From Rhodospirillaceae bacterium (GTDB lineage: Bacteria; Pseudomonadota; Alphaproteobacteria; UBA828), in assembly GCA_028819955.1 (NCBI GenBank), contig JAPPKP010000276.1, positions 1 through 23,503 of the forward strand: a stretch of DNA of 23,503 nucleotides, written 5' to 3'. Under the pieces are notes generated by a model. That model made no database searches, was not told the DNA's origin, and was given only the letters and a program-made list of their open reading frames with translations. Shown here piece by piece: positions 1 to 8,423 of the stretch; the stretch's first letter is position 1; the number at the start of each line of letters is the position of its first letter. Position numbers and translations under genes: made by a program.

Positions 1-101
1 GATTAATCCGAGCGGATCAGCCCAAAATCGCCGCTGAAAGCCTGCGCCCGCTCACACGGGAGTCTATCATCCTCTGATCGCCCGTGACCGGAGACATCCG
101 A

Positions 102-1241
102 ATGATTGAGGCTGACGCCTTCCTGGAGCCCGCAAGGGATCGCGGGTTCTCGTTCTACACCGGCGTCCCCTGTTCCTTCCTCACGCCGCTGATCAACCGG
201 GTGATTTCCGATCCGGCTCTTAGCTACGTAGGAGCGGCGAGCGAAGGCGAGGCCGTGGCGGTGGCGGCGGGAGCCTGGCTCGCGGGCCGGCGCACGGTCG
301 TGATGTGCCAGAACTCGGGCCTTGGCAATACCGTCAACCCGCTGACTTCCCTCAACCATCCCTTCCGGATTCCGGCCCTCCTGATCGTCACTTGGCGCGG
401 GCAGCCAGGGCTCAGGGATGAGCCCCAGCATGAACTCATGGGCGAAGTGATGGGATCGCTCCTGGATACCATCGCAGTCGGCCATATCGGCTTCCCCAGG
501 GAGGCCGTGGCCGTGTCGGCGGCGCTTGACCGGGCCGAGCGGGCCATGGCGACGGACGAGCTCCCTTTCGCGCTCATCATGGAGAAGGGCAGCGTGTGGG
601 ACGATGGCCTTGATCAGCCGGACCAGCCGGTCTGCCCGCGAGGGCAAATCGGAGATCTCTGCCAGGGCGGCAAACGGCCGGCGCGAATCGAACTCTTGCG
701 CTGCGTTCAAGCGCAGGTGCCTGCCGAGACCGCAGTGGTTGCGACCACCGGCAAGACCGGGCGGGAGCTGTTCACGCTGGAGGATCGCCCCCAGCAGCTT
801 TACCAGGTAGGCTCCATGGGCTGCGCCTCGGCGATGGGCCTCGGCATCGCCCTCAACACGACCCGCCCCGTAGTGGTGTTGGACGGTGACGGCGCGGCGC
901 TGATGAAGCTCGGTACGCTGGCCACGATCGGCGCCCACGCCCCAAGCAACCTGATCCACGTCCTGCTCGACAACGGCGTGCACGATTCGACCGGCGGGCA
1001 GGCAACCGTCTCCGCTAACGTCGATTTCGCCGCCGTCGCCCAGGCCTGCGGCTACCCCAGGGCCTATCGGTGCGACAGCGAATCTAGCTTCAGCCAAGCG
1101 CTGGAGGCCGCGCTCACCGACGGCCCGAGGCCAGTGCTGATCCATGCGCTGATCGCGCCCGGCTCTCTCGCGAAGCTGGGCCGGCCCACGGTATTGCCCC
1201 GCGACGTGGCACGCCGCTTCCGCTCCTTCATAATGGGATGA
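102..1241 (+). CDS. Phosphonopyruvate decarboxylase-like ThDP enzyme
   Basis: Thiamine diphosphate (ThDP)-dependent decarboxylase of the phosphonopyruvate/sulfopyruvate decarboxylase type. In phosphonate biosynthesis this family converts phosphonopyruvate to phosphonoacetaldehyde in the cytosol. The N-terminal PYR domain opens with the family-like FYTGVPCS (residues 18-25) and carries SEGEA with the likely ThDP-activating Glu48. The PP domain has LDGDGAALMKLG followed by a DN, the Mg-ThDP motif. Length (379 aa) is normal for a fused alpha-beta form. I prefer the ATG at 102 because GGAG lies eight bases upstream (90-93); a GTG at 84 would add six residues. The partner PEP mutase is not in the window and could lie just left of it. 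Downstream is a TRAP importer after 107 bases. The sulfopyruvate or another 2-oxo acid is a possible alternative substrate. Confidence 0.8.
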   Translation: MIEADAFLEPARDRGFSFYTGVPCSFLTPLINRVISDPALSYVGAASEGEAVAVAAGAWLAGRRTVVMCQNSGLGNTVNPLTSLNHPFRIPALLIVTWRGQPGLRDEPQHELMGEVMGSLLDTIAVGHIGFPREAVAVSAALDRAERAMATDELPFALIMEKGSVWDDGLDQPDQPVCPRGQIGDLCQGGKRPARIELLRCVQAQVPAETAVVATTGKTGRELFTLEDRPQQLYQVGSMGCASAMGLGIALNTTRPVVVLDGDGAALMKLGTLATIGAHAPSNLIHVLLDNGVHDSTGGQATVSANVDFAAVAQACGYPRAYRCDSESSFSQALEAALTDGPRPVLIHALIAPGSLAKLGRPTVLPRDVARRFRSFIMG

Positions 1242-1348
1242 TTCTTGTCGAATTCGCCGGTGCGGGGCCCTTTCGTTGATCGAAAGCGTATATCTGGCGC
1301 GCATAGACGTGTAAGGTTCCAACATCGAACTCTCTGGGAGGACAGCTT
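1242..1348 (+). promoter_or_regulatory. Intergenic region before TAXI gene with small inverted repeat
   Basis: This 107-base gap separates the decarboxylase and the TAXI binding-protein gene. It holds a 6-bp inverted repeat CTTTCG/CGAAAG (1270-1275 and 1281-1286, five-base spacer), which could be an operator half-site pair or a small hairpin. The gap ends with a strong Shine-Dalgarno GGGAGGA at 1336-1342, six bases before the ATG. I see no convincing -35/-10 pair. A separate promoter for the transporter is plausible only from the gap length. Confidence 0.3.
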
Positions 1349-2347
1349 ATGACGTTACTCAGACTCACCACATGTGCGCTGGCCGCCGTGGCCCTGATGG
1401 GCGCGACCTTCAGCGCTGCCGACGAGGCGAGCGCGCAAGAGAAGAAGTTCATCTCAATCGGTACCGGCGGCCCGACAGGCGTTTACTTCGTAGTCGGCAA
1501 CTCGGTCTGCCGCATGGTCCACAAGGAGGCCGCCGAGGGCCGCAAGTCGGGCCGCAAGCACGGCATTCGCTGTGCCGCACCGTCCACCGGCGGCTCGACT
1601 TACAACATCGGTCAGATCTGCCAGGGCGAGCTCGACTTCGGCGTCGCCCAGTCAGACTGGCAGTTCCACGCCGTCAACGGCAGCTCCGACAAGGTCACGA
1701 ACTGCCCCGGCCTGCGTGCAGTCTTCTCCGTGCACGGCGAGCCCTTCCACCTGATCGCCGGCGCGGGCACTGAGATCGGCTCCTTCACCGAGACGAAGGG
1801 CAAGCGCATGAACATCGGCAACCCCGGCTCCGGCCAGCGCGGCACGACCGAGGTTCTGATGGAAGGCTACGGCATGACTACCGACGACTTCGCGGCGGCG
1901 ACGGAGCTGACCTCGACCGAGCAGTCCCAGGCACTCTGCGACGGCAAGATCGACGCTTACGGCTATACGGTCGGCGTGCCCAATGCCGGCGTGTCTGTGG
2001 CGACCGACGGCTGCGGTGCCTACATCGTCAACCTCAATGGCGAGGTCGAGCAAAAGCTGGTGGCCGAGAATCCCTACTATGCCTTCACCACGATTCCGGC
2101 CGGCACCTACAAGACCACGACCAGCGACGTGACGACCTTCGGCGTGATGGCGACCTTCGTCAGCCACGAGAACGTACCCGAAGACGTGGTCTACGAGGTC
2201 ACCCGCGCGGTGATGGAGAACCTGGACGACTTCAGGTCGCTGCATCCCGCCTTTGCCAACCTTGATCCCGCTAACATGATCAAGAATGGCCTCTCCGCCC
2301 CGATTCATGCGGGTGCGGCCAAGTACTACGCGGAACAAGGCTGGTAG
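1349..2347 (+). CDS. TAXI-family TRAP transporter solute-binding protein
   Basis: Periplasmic substrate-binding subunit of a TRAP (tripartite ATP-independent periplasmic) importer of the TAXI class. It delivers a substrate to the sodium-coupled permease encoded next. The 332-residue product has a Sec signal peptide: a hydrophobic stretch at about residues 5-22 and an ASA/Q cleavage site near 29/30. The mature protein begins with ISIGTGGPTGVYF, the hallmark N-terminal segment of TAXI proteins, followed by STGGSTYNI and the LDFGVAQSD segment also typical of the family. Start choice is secure because of the GGGAGGA six bases upstream. Substrate is unknown; characterised or predicted TAXI ligands include organic acids and amino acids. 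A strong hairpin follows the stop codon. Confidence 0.93.
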   Translation: MTLLRLTTCALAAVALMGATFSAADEASAQEKKFISIGTGGPTGVYFVVGNSVCRMVHKEAAEGRKSGRKHGIRCAAPSTGGSTYNIGQICQGELDFGVAQSDWQFHAVNGSSDKVTNCPGLRAVFSVHGEPFHLIAGAGTEIGSFTETKGKRMNIGNPGSGQRGTTEVLMEGYGMTTDDFAAATELTSTEQSQALCDGKIDAYGYTVGVPNAGVSVATDGCGAYIVNLNGEVEQKLVAENPYYAFTTIPAGTYKTTTSDVTTFGVMATFVSHENVPEDVVYEVTRAVMENLDDFRSLHPAFANLDPANMIKNGLSAPIHAGAAKYYAEQGW

Positions 2348-2364
2348 CAGCCCCTGCGATCATG

Positions 2365-2396
2365 ACGGCCGGTACCCCTGACCGGGTGCCGGCCGT
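2365..2396 (+). other. Intercistronic hairpin between TAXI and permease genes
   Basis: A 13-bp stem (2365-2377 with 2384-2396) with one T-G wobble and a six-base loop lies 18 bases after the stop of the binding-protein gene. It is not followed by a proper T-run, so it is unlikely to be a full Rho-independent terminator. Such structures after binding-protein genes commonly protect the upstream mRNA from 3' decay or attenuate downstream expression, giving more binding protein than permease. That role is inferred here. Confidence 0.6.
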
Positions 2397-2459
2397 TCGC
2401 TTTCGGATTGTCCCGAGGCGTACAACGCTAGGGGGCGCAAGCGCCGGACAGGGGCGCCC

Positions 2460-4835
2460 GTGACGAACAGCGAGCCGAACGCGGCGGCCACGCCCGCCGA
2501 TGTTCAGAAGACTCTGGAGAAGGTCGAGTACCAGGGGCGCCGGCAGGGGCCGCGCCTGGCACTGCTCATAAGCCTGCTCTGCTTCCTGTGGTCGGTCTAC
2601 CAGCTATGGATCGCCTCGCCCCTGCCCTTCATGTTCGATTTCGCCATTATCGGCGATGTGCCGGCGCGCGGCATCCATCTGTCGTTCGCGCTGCTGCTCT
2701 GCTTCCTGATGTACCCGCTGAGTCGCCGCTGGAGCGAGCGTGGCCTGCCGCCGTGGGACATCCTCTGCGCGCTCGCCGGCTGCGTCGCGGCCCTCTACCT
2801 GTTCTTCGGCTGGGACGGCCTCGTCTCCCGTCACGGACTTCTTTACGTCTGGAACGGCATTCCGGTCGAGGCCATCCTCGGCGGTGTCGGCATCCTGCTG
2901 CTGTTGGACGCGACGCGGCGCGCCATCGGGATACCGCTCGTCATCGTCTGCGCGGTCTTCCTCGTCTACTCGATCTTCGGCCAGTCGATGCCGGACGTCA
3001 TCTCGCACAAGGGGCTCAGCCTGAACCGGCTGATCGGCTATCAGTGGCTCACCGGCGAGGCGATCTTCGGCATTCCGCTCAGCGTCTCGGTCAGCTTCGT
3101 CTTCCTGTTCGTGCTGTTCGGCGCACTGTTAGACAAGGCAGGCGCAGGGCAGTACTTCCTCGCGCTTTCCTTCGCAATGGTGGGACGTTTCACCGGCGGG
3201 CCGGCCAAGGCAGCTATTCTTGCGTCGGGCATGACCGGCATGGTCTCCGGCTCGTCGATCGCCAATGTCGTCACCACCGGGACCTTCACCATCCCCGTCA
3301 TGCGGCGAATCGGCATGCCCGCGGTCAAGGCCGGCGCCATCGAGGTCGCTGCGTCGACCAACGGCCAGCTCATGCCGCCGATCATGGGAGCGGCCGCATT
3401 CATCATCGCCGAGTTCATCGGCATCTCTTATTTCGACGTGGTGGCGGCGGCGGCAATTCCCGCGGTGCTCAGCTATCTCGCGCTGCTCTATATCTCCCAC
3501 CTGGAGGCCAAGAAGCTCGGTCTCAAGGGCTTGCCACGGGTCGAGATTCCGCCGTTCCGCAAGACCTTCCTCAGCGGCGCCCATCATCTGATACCCATCT
3601 TCATTCTGGTCTATCTGCTGATGGTCGAGCGCTGGAGCGCGCACAGCGCGGTCTTCTATTCGATCCTCTCGGTGATGGCGATCATCGTCGTCAGGCGGAT
3701 CATCTCGTCTGCCCGCGGCGGCGACCAGCCGATGGGGGAGGCGGTACGCGACGGCTTCACCGAAATTTACATCGGCATGGTCGCCGGCGCGCGCAACATG
3801 GTGGGTATCGCGGTTGCCGTCGCCGCCGCCGGCATCATCGTCGGCGCGGTCTCGTCCACCGGCCTCAACAACGCCATGGTCGGCGTCGTCGAAGCGATCG
3901 CCGGCGGCAACGTTTACATCCTGCTGGGGCTGACTGCGATCCTTTGCATCATCCTCGGCATGGGCCTGCCGACGACCGCCAACTACCTGGTGGTCGCGTC
4001 CCTGCTGGCCGGCGTGCTGGTGGAGTTGGGCAATGCAGCGGGGCTCGTCTTGCCGCTGATCGCCATACACCTCTACGTCTTCTATTACGGCTTGCTGGCG
4101 GACTCGACGCCACCCGTATGCCTCGCCGCCTTCGCGGCCTCGGCCATATCGAGGGCGGACCCGCTCAAGACCGGCGTGCAGTCTTTCATGTACGACATCC
4201 GCACGGCCATCCTGCCGCTGGTCTTCCTGTTCAACACGGAGCTACTGCTGATCGGCGTCGAGAGCATCTGGCACGGCGCCCTGGTCGCGGTCATGTCGCT
4301 GCTGGCGATCCTCGCCTTCAGCTCTCTCACCCAAGGATGGATGTTCGTAAAGGTGCGCTGGTACGAGGCGATTCTGCTCGCCGCTGCCTGCTTCATGCTG
4401 TTCCGTCCCGGCTTCTTCATGGACCACATCGCACCGCCCTTCGAGCCGGTCGCGTTCCAGTCTTTCGTCTCCAGCACTTTCACGCCCGAGCCCGGCCGCC
4501 AGGTCCGCCTCCACGTCACGCGGGAGACCGACTACGGCGAGCGCTTCAAGCTGTTCGTGCTGGAGACCCCGGTGGAGCAAGCATCGACGCCTGCAGAGAC
4601 CTTCGGCGTCGGGCTCGAGCGGGAGGAGGACGGCCGCTACGCCGTGGTCGATCTGGCCTGGAACGGGATGGCGGAGCAGGCAGGCATCGACTGGGGCGAC
4701 TACGTCACGGGCGTCGATGTGGAGCAGACCGACTTGCCGCCCAAGGAGCTGATCTATCCCGCCGGTCTCGCGTTGCTGGGCCTGGTCTTCTTGTCGCAAC
4801 TCGTGCGCGGGAGGCGTGCCGCGCGCGCGTCATAG
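2460..4835 (+). CDS. TRAP transporter permease, fused 4TM/12TM subunits, TAXI-type
   Basis: Inner-membrane permease of the TAXI-TRAP importer, with the small (DctQ-like) and large (DctM-like) membrane subunits fused in one 791-residue chain. About the first 40 residues are cytoplasmic and polar, followed by many hydrophobic segments. The large-subunit core carries GPAKAAILASGMTGMVSGSS around residues 245-265 and, later, the LGMGLPTTANYLV motif, both typical of DctM. After the last core helices there is a soluble segment (about 670-765, including VGLEREEDG and NGMAEQAG), resembling the DUF3394/PDZ-like tail seen on TAXI permeases, and a final helix. Translation starts at GTG 2460, after a purine-rich AGGGG at about 2449-2453. 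It presumably works with the preceding binding protein. Transport is driven by an ion gradient, as known for the family. Confidence 0.93.
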   Translation: MTNSEPNAAATPADVQKTLEKVEYQGRRQGPRLALLISLLCFLWSVYQLWIASPLPFMFDFAIIGDVPARGIHLSFALLLCFLMYPLSRRWSERGLPPWDILCALAGCVAALYLFFGWDGLVSRHGLLYVWNGIPVEAILGGVGILLLLDATRRAIGIPLVIVCAVFLVYSIFGQSMPDVISHKGLSLNRLIGYQWLTGEAIFGIPLSVSVSFVFLFVLFGALLDKAGAGQYFLALSFAMVGRFTGGPAKAAILASGMTGMVSGSSIANVVTTGTFTIPVMRRIGMPAVKAGAIEVAASTNGQLMPPIMGAAAFIIAEFIGISYFDVVAAAAIPAVLSYLALLYISHLEAKKLGLKGLPRVEIPPFRKTFLSGAHHLIPIFILVYLLMVERWSAHSAVFYSILSVMAIIVVRRIISSARGGDQPMGEAVRDGFTEIYIGMVAGARNMVGIAVAVAAAGIIVGAVSSTGLNNAMVGVVEAIAGGNVYILLGLTAILCIILGMGLPTTANYLVVASLLAGVLVELGNAAGLVLPLIAIHLYVFYYGLLADSTPPVCLAAFAASAISRADPLKTGVQSFMYDIRTAILPLVFLFNTELLLIGVESIWHGALVAVMSLLAILAFSSLTQGWMFVKVRWYEAILLAAACFMLFRPGFFMDHIAPPFEPVAFQSFVSSTFTPEPGRQVRLHVTRETDYGERFKLFVLETPVEQASTPAETFGVGLEREEDGRYAVVDLAWNGMAEQAGIDWGDYVTGVDVEQTDLPPKELIYPAGLALLGLVFLSQLVRGRRAARAS

Positions 4836-4839
4836 TGAC

Positions 4840-4864
4840 GGGCGCGGTCTGCACGGCTGCGCCC
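4840..4864. terminator. Candidate hairpin between convergent genes
   Basis: The 40-base gap between the stop of the TRAP permease and the stop of the convergent flavoprotein gene contains GGGCGC/GCGCCC arms (4840-4845 and 4859-4864). Four further pairs, two of them wobble, extend the stem inward and leave a five-base loop. There is no clear T-run on either side. Its position suggests transcript-end structure for both units, but the call is weak. Confidence 0.35.
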
Positions 4865-4875
4865 CACCCCGCCCT

Positions 4876-6921
4876 CTACAAGGTCCGGCAGAGCCGGAAC
4901 GCGTCGAGCACCGCGGCGTAGATATTTCGGCTGGAGACCGCGTCGCCGACGCGGAAGAGCCGGAAGCCGCTATCCTCCACCTCCGGCTGCGGCGCGCCCG
5001 CAAGTAGAGCCCGCTGATCGACAATGCCGCGGTTCGAGGCGCGATCCGCCAGCCCGTGAAAGAGGGCGTCGGCCGGGCGCGTCCCGTGCTCGACCACGAT
5101 CCGGCCGGTCTCGTGCTCCTCAGCCTCGTCGGTAAGCTCGTTGCGAAAGGTCACGCGCAAGCGGTTGCCCTCGCGTTCGACCCGCTCCAGGCGCCGGTCG
5201 AGCTTGGGCTCGATGCCGAGCTGGTAGGTGCGCCGACGCCAGATGACCTGCTCCGCATAGGACATCTCCATCGCGAGCTGGCCGTCGAGGCCGAAGAACG
5301 CGACCTCCCCGCCCGCTTGCCGAATCGCCTCCGCCGCCGTGAGCGCCGCGTGACGGCCGGTCCCGTCGTAGACGATCGAATCCTCCCCTGCGCTTGCCGC
5401 ACCCGTGAGGACATCCCAGACGCTGGTGCAGTGGGCGGAGCCCTCGATCCAGTCGAGATCGGGAACGCCGCCGGTTGCGACAATGACGACATCCACATCG
5501 TCCTCGATAGAACTGGGCTCAACCGGAAACTTAAGGCGAACCCTTACCCCGAGTCGCTTCAGCTCGCGGGCACGCCACTCGACGATGCCGGTGAGTTCGC
5601 TGCGCCAGCTTGCCTTCGCGGCCAGCAGCACTTGCCCGCCGAGTTTTTCCGAGGCCTCGTGCAGCCGCACATCGTGGCCGCGTTCGGCGCAGACCCGCGC
5701 GGCCTCCAGCCCGGCCGGCCCGCCCCCCGCCACCAATACACGGCGTTTCGTCGACGCCGGCTCGATTACGTGCGGCAACGCCGCCTCGTGGCCGGTGGAG
5801 GGGTTGTGTATGCAGGTCGGGCGCAGCGGGCTCATGCAATGGGTGGCGCCGACGCAGGGGCGCACGCGCGTCTCCTCCCCGCGTGCGAGCTTGGCGACCA
5901 GGTCGGGATCGGCGATGTGCGCCCGGGTCATCGCCACCATGTCGAGCAACCCGTCACGGATCGCGCGCCGCGCCGTCTCCAGCGACGTGATGCGCGTTGC
6001 GTGGAAGACCGGCAGCCCAACCGCCTGCTTGAAGGCCCCGGCGCGAGCCAGGAACGGCGCTTCGGGCGAGGCCATGCCCGGCATGCAGTCCGCCGCCAGC
6101 TTGAACTCGGTGTCGATGCGGCCGTAGATCGCGTTGAAGAAGTCGATGGTGCCCGATGCCTCGAAGATGGCGGCGATCTTCAGGCCGTCCTCGAAGGAGA
6201 TGCGATGCGGGCCCGCCTCGTCGATGACGAAGCGGATACCGACGATGAAGTCGTCTCCGACGCGCTTGCGGATCGCCTCGTGCACCATCAGCCCAAAGCG
6301 GCAACGGTTCTCGACGGAGCCGCCGAACTTGTCGATGCGTCGATTGGTCGCAGGCGAAAGGAACTGGCCGATGAGGTGCGCGCCGGCAAAGGTCTCGATA
6401 CCGTCGAGACCGCCCTCCTTGCACCGCGCTGCAGCCTCGGCGAACTCGGCCACCACGCGCGCGATGTCGTGCTCGTCCATCTCCTTGGCGAAAGCTCGGT
6501 GCAGGGTCTCGCGCACGGGCGACGGGCCGATGGGCGCCAGCGCCGCGCCGGCATAGGGCTCGCCCCGCCCCCCGACATGACTCACCTGACACATCAAGAC
6601 TGCGCCGTGGTCGTGGATGCGCCGTGAGAACCGTCGGAGGTGTTCGACCACGCGCCCGTCGTACAGATTGATCTGCGGCAGATACCAGGCGGATTCGGGC
6701 GAGACGTTGGACGAACCGCCGAACATAGTGAGAGCGAGCCCGCCCTTCGCCTTCGCCTCGTGGTAGCGCTGGTAGCGCTCGCTCGGCATGCCGTCCTCGA
6801 CCAGCCCGCAGGCGTGGCTGGTGCTCATGATGCGGTTCTTGAGGGTGAGATGCTTCAGCCGGAAGGGCTGCAGCAGGGGATCAATCGTGGCGTCCTGGGA
6901 TGCGGGCGCCGTTTGAGGCAT
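4876..6921 (-). CDS. Old Yellow Enzyme/TMADH-like flavoprotein oxidoreductase (methylproline-demethylase type)
   Basis: Multidomain flavoenzyme of the family that includes trimethylamine and dimethylamine dehydrogenases, 2,4-dienoyl-CoA reductase and N-methylproline demethylase. Residues about 12-345 form the FMN-binding OYE barrel (LKNRIMSTSHA near 27-37; HLIGQFLSPATNRR near 182-195). A cysteine-rich linker follows at 356-370, then an FAD/NAD-type domain with VAGGGPAG at 397-404. In the linker the usual CxxCxxC...C cluster is C356-A359-C362-C370, so one Fe-S ligand position is Ala. The chosen start is the ATG at 6921, with GGTGG upstream; an ATG at 6933 is an alternative. The frame stays open further upstream into the divergent intergenic region, but that part is GC-rich and not family-like. 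The likely role is oxidative N-demethylation or related amine/enoate chemistry. The substrate is unknown. Confidence 0.85.
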   Translation of the reverse strand: MPQTAPASQDATIDPLLQPFRLKHLTLKNRIMSTSHACGLVEDGMPSERYQRYHEAKAKGGLALTMFGGSSNVSPESAWYLPQINLYDGRVVEHLRRFSRRIHDHGAVLMCQVSHVGGRGEPYAGAALAPIGPSPVRETLHRAFAKEMDEHDIARVVAEFAEAAARCKEGGLDGIETFAGAHLIGQFLSPATNRRIDKFGGSVENRCRFGLMVHEAIRKRVGDDFIVGIRFVIDEAGPHRISFEDGLKIAAIFEASGTIDFFNAIYGRIDTEFKLAADCMPGMASPEAPFLARAGAFKQAVGLPVFHATRITSLETARRAIRDGLLDMVAMTRAHIADPDLVAKLARGEETRVRPCVGATHCMSPLRPTCIHNPSTGHEAALPHVIEPASTKRRVLVAGGGPAGLEAARVCAERGHDVRLHEASEKLGGQVLLAAKASWRSELTGIVEWRARELKRLGVRVRLKFPVEPSSIEDDVDVVIVATGGVPDLDWIEGSAHCTSVWDVLTGAASAGEDSIVYDGTGRHAALTAAEAIRQAGGEVAFFGLDGQLAMEMSYAEQVIWRRRTYQLGIEPKLDRRLERVEREGNRLRVTFRNELTDEAEEHETGRIVVEHGTRPADALFHGLADRASNRGIVDQRALLAGAPQPEVEDSGFRLFRVGDAVSSRNIYAAVLDAFRLCRTL

Positions 6922-7082
6922 GTGACCACCCATCGCCTGAGGGCGCGCGGCCCCGTCCAATACACGCTCGCGCAGGATAGCGGCGCCGCCCGCAATCGGC
7001 GATAGCGGGCGCCGCCTGGAATCCGGTTGCGCGCGTGCGGCAACCGTGCGCGAAATGCGCCGCTCTCTCTGGAGTTGACTGC
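6922..7082. promoter_or_regulatory. Divergent intergenic region with two inverted repeats
   Basis: This 161-base gap lies between the minus-strand OYE-like gene and the plus-strand FAD oxidoreductase gene and must hold both promoters. It contains a 12-bp imperfect inverted repeat with one mismatch (6982-6993 and 7005-7016, 11-base loop). It also has a perfect 7-bp repeat CGGTTGC/GCAACCG (7024-7030 and 7040-7046). A Shine-Dalgarno GGAG at 7071-7074 sets the start of the plus-strand gene. The repeats could be operator sites for a shared regulator or 5'-UTR hairpins. I could not assign -35/-10 boxes. Confidence 0.4.
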
Positions 7083-8423
7083 ATGGATCGCTTTCTCCCA
7101 CGACTGGGCGGCGGCGCCTTCGAGGACGTGCCCCACTTCGGCCACTACGACGTGGTCGTCGTCGGCGGCGGGCCGGCCGGAATCGCCGCGTCCACCACCG
7201 CAGCCGAGCTGGGCCACAAGACGCTCCTGATCGAACGTCTCGGCTATTGCGGCGGCGCTGCGGTCTCCGGCATGTCGGGCACCGTTTGCGGCCTCTACAT
7301 GACCGTCGAGGAGCCGCGCATGGCGCAGCCGCAACAAATTATCTTCGGATTCGCCGAGCGTTTTCGCGCGGCGCTCGAGGCGGAAGGCGGCGTCACCCGG
7401 CCGCAGATCTACGGCAAGACCTGGGTCGTCACCCACGACTGCGCTACATACAAGCGAGTGGCCACCGACCTGGTGCGCGCCGCCGGCGTGGATGCGCTCT
7501 ACCACACCCAGATGATCGATGTGATCGTCGAGGACGACGCATTAGCCGGCCTCGTTCTCCACACCAAGTCCGGCTACACCAGAGTGACCGCCGAGCGGGT
7601 CATCGATTCCAGCGGGGATGCAGATGCCGTCTTCAAGATGGGCCTGCACACGACCAAAGGGAACAACGGCGTCATCCAGAACCCGACGATGATGTTCAAG
7701 ATCGGCAATGTCGATGTGGAGCGCTATCTCGACTATTGGGGCGATGACACGATTTCACCGCCCAAGGTAATTTCCATGCTGGAGGCGCGAGACGAACTCA
7801 TTCGCAAGAAGGTATGGCTGTTTCCAACCGTCAATCCTCACGAGATTTTAGTCAATGCGACCAAAATTACAGGCTTTGACGGGCGTGATCTCGACGTAAC
7901 CGATCCGGTCGATCATACCGAAGCAGAGCAATTTTCCATCTATCAGGCGCGTTCCTTTTTTCAATTCCTTCAGGATAATGTTCCGGGCTTCGAAGACGCC
8001 TATTTCATCGATTACGGCGCCGAGGTCGGTGTGCGACAGACTCGTTCGATCGACGGGATGGCGCGCCTCATGAACACCGATGTCGTGGGCACCAGCAAGA
8101 GGGCCGACGCCATCGCCCGGTCAAGCTGGCCCATCGAGCTCCACTACGGCGCCAAGCCGAAGACGGAATGGCTGGTCGACGACTATTACGAGGTACCCTT
8201 TGGTACCCTCGTGCCCAAAGAAGGCCGCAACGTCATCGTCGCCGGCCGCTGCCTCAGCGCCGAGCATGAGGCGCTGGCGAGCTGTCGAGTGACCGCACAG
8301 TGCTTCGAATACGGCCGCGCCGCCGCCATCGCGGCGGACATCTCGATCAGAGACGAGCTGACGTTCCAGGAGATCGACGGCGTGTCTGTCGCCGATCGCA
8401 TGAAAGCTGGAACATTCATGTAG
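7083..8423 (+). CDS. FAD-dependent oxidoreductase (FAD_oxidored family)
   Basis: Flavoprotein of the FAD_oxidored type (PF12831-like), 446 residues. The N-terminal Rossmann motif VVVVGGGPAG lies at about 24-33, with the ribose-binding Glu at 51 (LLIER). It is followed by YCGGAAVSGMSGTVCG, which matches the GG..(T/S).G pattern after the first FAD strand. The C-terminus has the conserved LVPKEGRNVIVAGRCLSAEHEAL segment pattern and an ALASCRVTAQC...GRAAAIAA helix that closes the FAD site. The ATG at 7083 is preceded eight bases upstream by GGAG. Exact substrate is unknown; family members oxidise small hydroxy or amino compounds. It appears to be first in a unit with two enolase-superfamily genes. 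A mid-gene stretch (about 7740-7990) is visibly AT-richer than the rest. Confidence 0.85.
   Translation: MDRFLPRLGGGAFEDVPHFGHYDVVVVGGGPAGIAASTTAAELGHKTLLIERLGYCGGAAVSGMSGTVCGLYMTVEEPRMAQPQQIIFGFAERFRAALEAEGGVTRPQIYGKTWVVTHDCATYKRVATDLVRAAGVDALYHTQMIDVIVEDDALAGLVLHTKSGYTRVTAERVIDSSGDADAVFKMGLHTTKGNNGVIQNPTMMFKIGNVDVERYLDYWGDDTISPPKVISMLEARDELIRKKVWLFPTVNPHEILVNATKITGFDGRDLDVTDPVDHTEAEQFSIYQARSFFQFLQDNVPGFEDAYFIDYGAEVGVRQTRSIDGMARLMNTDVVGTSKRADAIARSSWPIELHYGAKPKTEWLVDDYYEVPFGTLVPKEGRNVIVAGRCLSAEHEALASCRVTAQCFEYGRAAAIAADISIRDELTFQEIDGVSVADRMKAGTFM

Noticed and set aside
3..1325. Long minus-strand open frame (440 codons) opposite the decarboxylase gene
   Set aside because: It is antisense to a clear ThDP enzyme, has arginine-rich, low-complexity content and no recognisable motif; such shadows are common in high-GC DNA.
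2588..4921. Plus-strand open frame (777 codons) overlapping the TRAP permease gene in another frame
   Set aside because: The translation is Arg/His-rich with no hydrophobic segments or motifs, while the overlapping frame has clear TRAP permease motifs.
5056..6627. Plus-strand open frame (523 codons) antisense to the OYE-like gene
   Set aside because: No domain or motif; the minus strand encodes a well-supported flavoprotein here.
6922..7101. N-terminal extension of the OYE-like protein
   Set aside because: The added residues run through the divergent intergenic inverted repeats and into the start of the FAD oxidoreductase gene, and do not resemble the family.
8192..8209. Direct repeat GGTACCCT separated by TT inside the FAD oxidoreductase gene
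   Set aside because: It lies in the conserved VPFGTLVP coding segment and is best explained by codon coincidence rather than a functional repeat.
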